Source: an uncultured Rubrobacteraceae bacterium
GTDB lineage: Bacteria > Actinomycetota > Rubrobacteria > Rubrobacterales > Rubrobacteraceae
NCBI GenBank assembly: GCA_902805985.1
Contig: CADCUW010000704.1
Coordinates: forward strand, 1 to 8,766
DNA: 8,766 nt
Direction: 5' to 3'
Position 1 is the stretch's first letter. Each line of letters begins with the position of its first letter. A program made the translations under genes and the position numbers. This document shows, piece after piece, positions 6,875 through 8,766 of the stretch. The notes beneath the pieces are model-generated. The model did no database searches and was not told where the DNA came from. It was given only the letters and a program-made list of their open reading frames with translations.

Positions 6875-6889
6875 CCTTGAGACTCAAGG
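6875..6889. promoter_or_regulatory. 15-bp perfect palindrome, possible operator
   Basis: CCTTGAG-A-CTCAAGG reads the same on both strands around a single central base. It lies about 67 bp upstream of the phospholipase start, where a dimeric regulator could bind near a promoter. A hairpin with one loop base is not sterically feasible as such, which favours a protein-binding site over an RNA structure. Confidence 0.35.
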
Positions 6890-6967
6890 GGGGTGGTGCT
6901 GCAGCAGCCTTCAGGGCTTAGATACTTCCTCAGGCACAGGCGGATCCCCAAGGAGAGGCGGGCGGAC

Positions 6968-7003
6968 TAGAAGGCACGCTCCGCCACGGTAGAAGGCACA
7001 CTC
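6968..7003. repeat. Two direct 14-mers with 22-bp period
   Basis: TAGAAGGCACGCTC (6968-6981) and TAGAAGGCACACTC (6990-7003) differ at one base and repeat every 22 bp, close to two helical turns. This could be a tandem protein-binding site or a small duplication. There are only two copies, so it is not a CRISPR array. Confidence 0.4.
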
Positions 7004-7106
7004 AGCACTTCAGACGGACGACCGTTAACGAAGAGGTCGACAAAGAGGAGTGGTGACCAGGGTTACCCTACTTTGTACATGTGGTCCGAGCTTACTCCGA
7101 CCCCCG

Positions 7107-7140
7107 CCGCTTCTAGCGCGTTCAGGCGGGCTAGAAGCGG
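7107..7140. repeat. Perfect 11-bp stem inverted repeat
   Basis: CCGCTTCTAGC (7107-7117) and GCTAGAAGCGG (7130-7140) pair perfectly around a 12-nt spacer. No T-run follows on either strand, so it is not a classic intrinsic terminator. It is the strongest foldback in the gene-poor stretch and may be a mobile-element end, a recombination site or a structured RNA element. Confidence 0.5.
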
Positions 7141-7563
7141 TGACATTCGCGTGCAGCTGAGACGCATTTGGCCGCAGCAAGTCGCGACGGCATGAATTAA
7201 TCGTCGTCTGGTTTCGGGCGAGGAGGTACGGGGGGGCTAGGTGGACGTGTAGGACCCACGGACCAGCCTGCAGCCGTGCTGCGCTCCTCGTGGAATGTTC
7301 TCAACCTAATCTCCTTTCGCTCACCTTCACCATCTTATACTCTTTACCTGGGCGGAGCAGAGAATTTCGCCGGTAGTAGGATAGGCTGTAAGGTATCGAT
7401 GCCACAAATTTTTTCGTGGGTAGCATGTTTGGACATTGGATCTACCCGTTTGTTACCAATTGCGAGGGGCGAGTTTCCGATGCGGTTTCTTACCCACACT
7501 TGGTTGGATAGCGCTAAGAGGGCAGACTCTCTTGCCTGGGGGCGTTCGGCGGCTCCTAGGCGG

Positions 7564-8112
7564 TCAGGATGATCGGAGCTCCTCGAGGGAGAGGTCATTG
7601 AGGCGCTTGGAGATCTCGGCCACGTTCATATCCTCGTAGCCCTCTATCGGGAAGGCCCGCGTCTCCACCGTGGATCGCACCGCCCCCGCCGTGGCCTCCA
7701 CCGTGGCGCCGGCCACCCCGGCTGCGGTGCCCACCAGGCTCGCGGCCGTATCGGCGACTGCTCGCGCGCCCTCCTGAACGCCTTGCGCTACACGCTCGGT
7801 GGCGGAGCGGTAGCGCGAGAGGGCGTCGTCTAGGAACCACGCGTAGGCTTCGACGGATTGCCGGGACAACGCCTGCCTGGTTTCCTGCTGCCTGGTGGCC
7901 TGCTCGGAGAGCTGCTGGGCGTTCGCGCGGCCGGCCTCGGTTTGTTCCTTGAGGCTCCGGGCCACGAGCTCCGAAAACTCCTGAGCGCGCTGTCGCCGGC
8001 GCTCGACCGCCTCGGCGGTCTGCCCGTAGACGAGCTTGTAGGAGTCGGCGAGGGTTTCGGCGAAGAAGACGGCCGCCTCGTTGACGTCTCGGGCCCTTCC
8101 TTGGTCCACCAT
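7564..8112 (-). CDS. Helical coiled-coil protein, phasin/apolipoprotein-like in style
   Basis: The 182-residue protein is almost wholly helical and rich in Ala, Glu, Gln and Arg. Residues about 1-110 form long amphipathic helices (AVERRRQRAQEFSELVARSL, EQATRQQETRQALSRQSVEA). A glycine/alanine-rich, weakly hydrophobic region follows (ASLVGTAAGVAGATVEATAG). A separate C-terminal motif, GYEDMNVAEISKRLNDLSLEEL, ends almost at once in RSS and stop. The start ATG 8112 has AAGGAG 8 nt upstream; an in-frame extension to 8145 is unlikely because it would pass over this site. Such proteins often coat lipid or storage granules or act in the envelope, but no specific function can be claimed. I would expect the final motif to continue into a charged helix, so the C-terminus may be truncated where the gene-poor region begins. 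It lies downstream of the small Cys protein on the same strand, 128 bp apart. Confidence 0.75.
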   Translation of the reverse strand: MVDQGRARDVNEAAVFFAETLADSYKLVYGQTAEAVERRRQRAQEFSELVARSLKEQTEAGRANAQQLSEQATRQQETRQALSRQSVEAYAWFLDDALSRYRSATERVAQGVQEGARAVADTAASLVGTAAGVAGATVEATAGAVRSTVETRAFPIEGYEDMNVAEISKRLNDLSLEELRSS

Positions 8113-8240
8113 GATCCTTGCTCCTTCCCTTAGGCGCGTTGGCACATGGTTTTCGGTCAGTCTTTGATGGCACCTCTTGCTGGTTCGCGCGTCCCACTGA
8201 CTGCCAAAGGCCGTCTCCCGGAGGGCTGTTCGTCAGATTC

Positions 8241-8498
8241 CTAGAGGCCTGTGAGGTTGCCCACGGGGCCGCCCGCGCCGTTGAGCCGTTCGCACTCCCC
8301 GCAGAGAGACTTGTCGCCGGTTCCTCGCCGGATGTTCTCGGGGGCTATGCTGTTGCCGGTCTGGCAGCTCTGGTTGTTGTGGTAGACGTCGGAGGTGGGC
8401 GAGTGCCACGGACCCCCGCCCCCCAGGGCGCCGGTCGTCGTCTCTCTCAGGCTGTCCGTGGCCCCGCCCAAAAGCCCCTTGTCCTTGTCCGTGGCCAT
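8241..8498 (-). CDS. Small Cys/His protein, possible metal-binding
   Basis: This 85-residue protein starts at ATG 8498, with a perfect AGGAGG 6 nt upstream, which decides against the longer in-frame start. The N-terminal 35 residues are Gly- and Thr-rich and probably disordered. The C-terminal part holds DVYHNNQSCQTGNSI and LCGECERL: His40, Cys45, Cys66 and Cys69. One His and three Cys in this spacing could bind Zn2+ or a similar metal, with EN-IRRGTG as the connecting loop. I recall similar short YH-N-C ... GTG-K-LC-EC proteins in other bacteria, but no function is known to me. It lacks a signal peptide or membrane segment, so it should be cytoplasmic. It is transcribed divergently from the gene starting at 8717 and may share a transcript with the helical protein downstream. 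Confidence 0.75.
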   Translation of the reverse strand: MATDKDKGLLGGATDSLRETTTGALGGGGPWHSPTSDVYHNNQSCQTGNSIAPENIRRGTGDKSLCGECERLNGAGGPVGNLTGL

Positions 8499-8716
8499 GT
8501 GCTTCCTCCTCTTATCGCTTTCCGCCCCTTCCACTTCGATAGACACTAAAGGATGCTGGGAACGTTACACTTCGAACCCGCGATGAGAGTTCAAACTGGA
8601 GCCGTCGAGTACAGGCCACGGTGGTGGTACCCGCGCTGCGAGATTTACATTGGACATATGTGTGGTAGGAACATAGTAGCAAGCTCTTACAAAACTTACG
8701 ACCACGGAGGTACACG

Positions 8717-8766
8717 GTGGAAGCCACCGCTAAGAACATCGACAAGACCGCCCGCACCGCCCGGGA
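8717..8766 (+). CDS. Start of a divergent gene, 3' end outside window
   Basis: GTG 8717 is preceded by GGAGG (8706-8710) at 6 nt, a strong ribosome site, and opens a frame that runs to the window edge (VEATAKNIDKTARTAR). The 16 residues are polar and look like the start of an amphipathic helix; the family cannot be told. A weak promoter-like pair lies upstream: TGGACA at 8651-8656 and CATAGT at 8672-8677, with a short 15-bp spacing. The 218-bp gap between this gene and the small Cys protein probably holds promoters for both directions. Confidence 0.6.
   Translation, partial: MEATAKNIDKTARTAR

Larger units (their letters stand above)
6809..7563. other. Gene-poor stretch with several palindromes
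   Basis: I find no convincing gene in these 755 bp. Frames of 84 (minus) and 98 (plus) residues overlap at 7276-7598, but neither has a recognisable motif, a good ribosome site or high-GC codon use. Composition is more balanced than the flanking genes. Structure present: an inverted repeat TGTTCG/CGAACA (6822-6840) directly upstream of the phospholipase start, a perfect 15-bp palindrome (6875-6889), two near-identical 14-mers (6968-7003), and an 11-bp perfect stem (7107-7140). It may hold the phospholipase promoter and remnants of a transferred segment. Confidence 0.5.

Noticed and set aside
6896..6970. Short arginine-rich frame (SGLRYFLRHRRIPKERRAD) that could be a transposase fragment or tmRNA tag
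   Set aside because: Too short, no start or ribosome site, and no supporting tmRNA structure or transposase context.
6968..7003. Possible mini CRISPR array
   Set aside because: Only two 14-bp copies with an 8-bp gap; no array, leader or cas genes.
7276..7598. Plus 98-residue and minus 84-residue frames in the gene-poor stretch
   Set aside because: They overlap each other, lack ribosome sites and known motifs, and do not follow the codon bias of neighbouring genes.
8568..8600. tRNA T-arm-like stretch TTCGAACCCGC
   Set aside because: The bases on either side do not form the T stem on either strand, and no acceptor or anticodon arms were found.
8512..8757. Minus-strand 81-residue frame
   Set aside because: It lies in the divergent promoter gap, covers the start of the plus-strand gene at 8717, and shows no motif.

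Overview
The window looks like chromosomal DNA from a high-GC Gram-positive bacterium. Gene style (GTG/TTG starts, GGAGG-type ribosome sites, strong G/C at third codon positions) and the kinds of proteins suggest an actinobacterium, possibly Rubrobacter-like. That is inference from composition and family memory, not a database match.

Left part (1-1980): the 3' end of a multi-pass membrane protein; a 142-bp MITE-like element with perfect 15-bp terminal inverted repeats and a 4-bp target duplication; a YqhA/UPF0114-family membrane protein broken by one frameshift; an intact SnoaL/NTF2-like protein; and a second, weaker MITE-like element flanked by TA.

Middle (1980-6019): a minus-strand GGDEF-EAL (cyclic di-GMP) gene that has lost its N-terminal sensor region and carries a frameshift. 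Next comes a plus-strand PrmA-like methyltransferase whose N-terminus holds two copies of an unrecognised LTPxQKE module. A complete IS256-family insertion sequence follows (4632-6019), with degenerate 24-bp ends and an exact 8-bp target duplication (TACATACA).

Right part (6020-8766): a compositionally different, gene-poor stretch begins directly after the IS. It holds a secreted-type phospholipase A2-like gene with an intact Ca2+ loop and His-Asp pair, then about 750 bp without a convincing gene but with several strong palindromes. Flanking DNA resumes at 7564 with a helical, coiled-coil-type protein, a small Cys/His protein that may bind metal, and the first 16 codons of a divergent gene.

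No operon-scale system is evident. The region reads as an accessory or decaying segment: three mobile or MITE-like elements, two broken genes, and a cargo-like phospholipase. The most interesting items are the phospholipase A2, the duplicated N-terminal module of the methyltransferase, the foldback MITE, and two independent frameshifts that are both explained by one missing G in a G-run.
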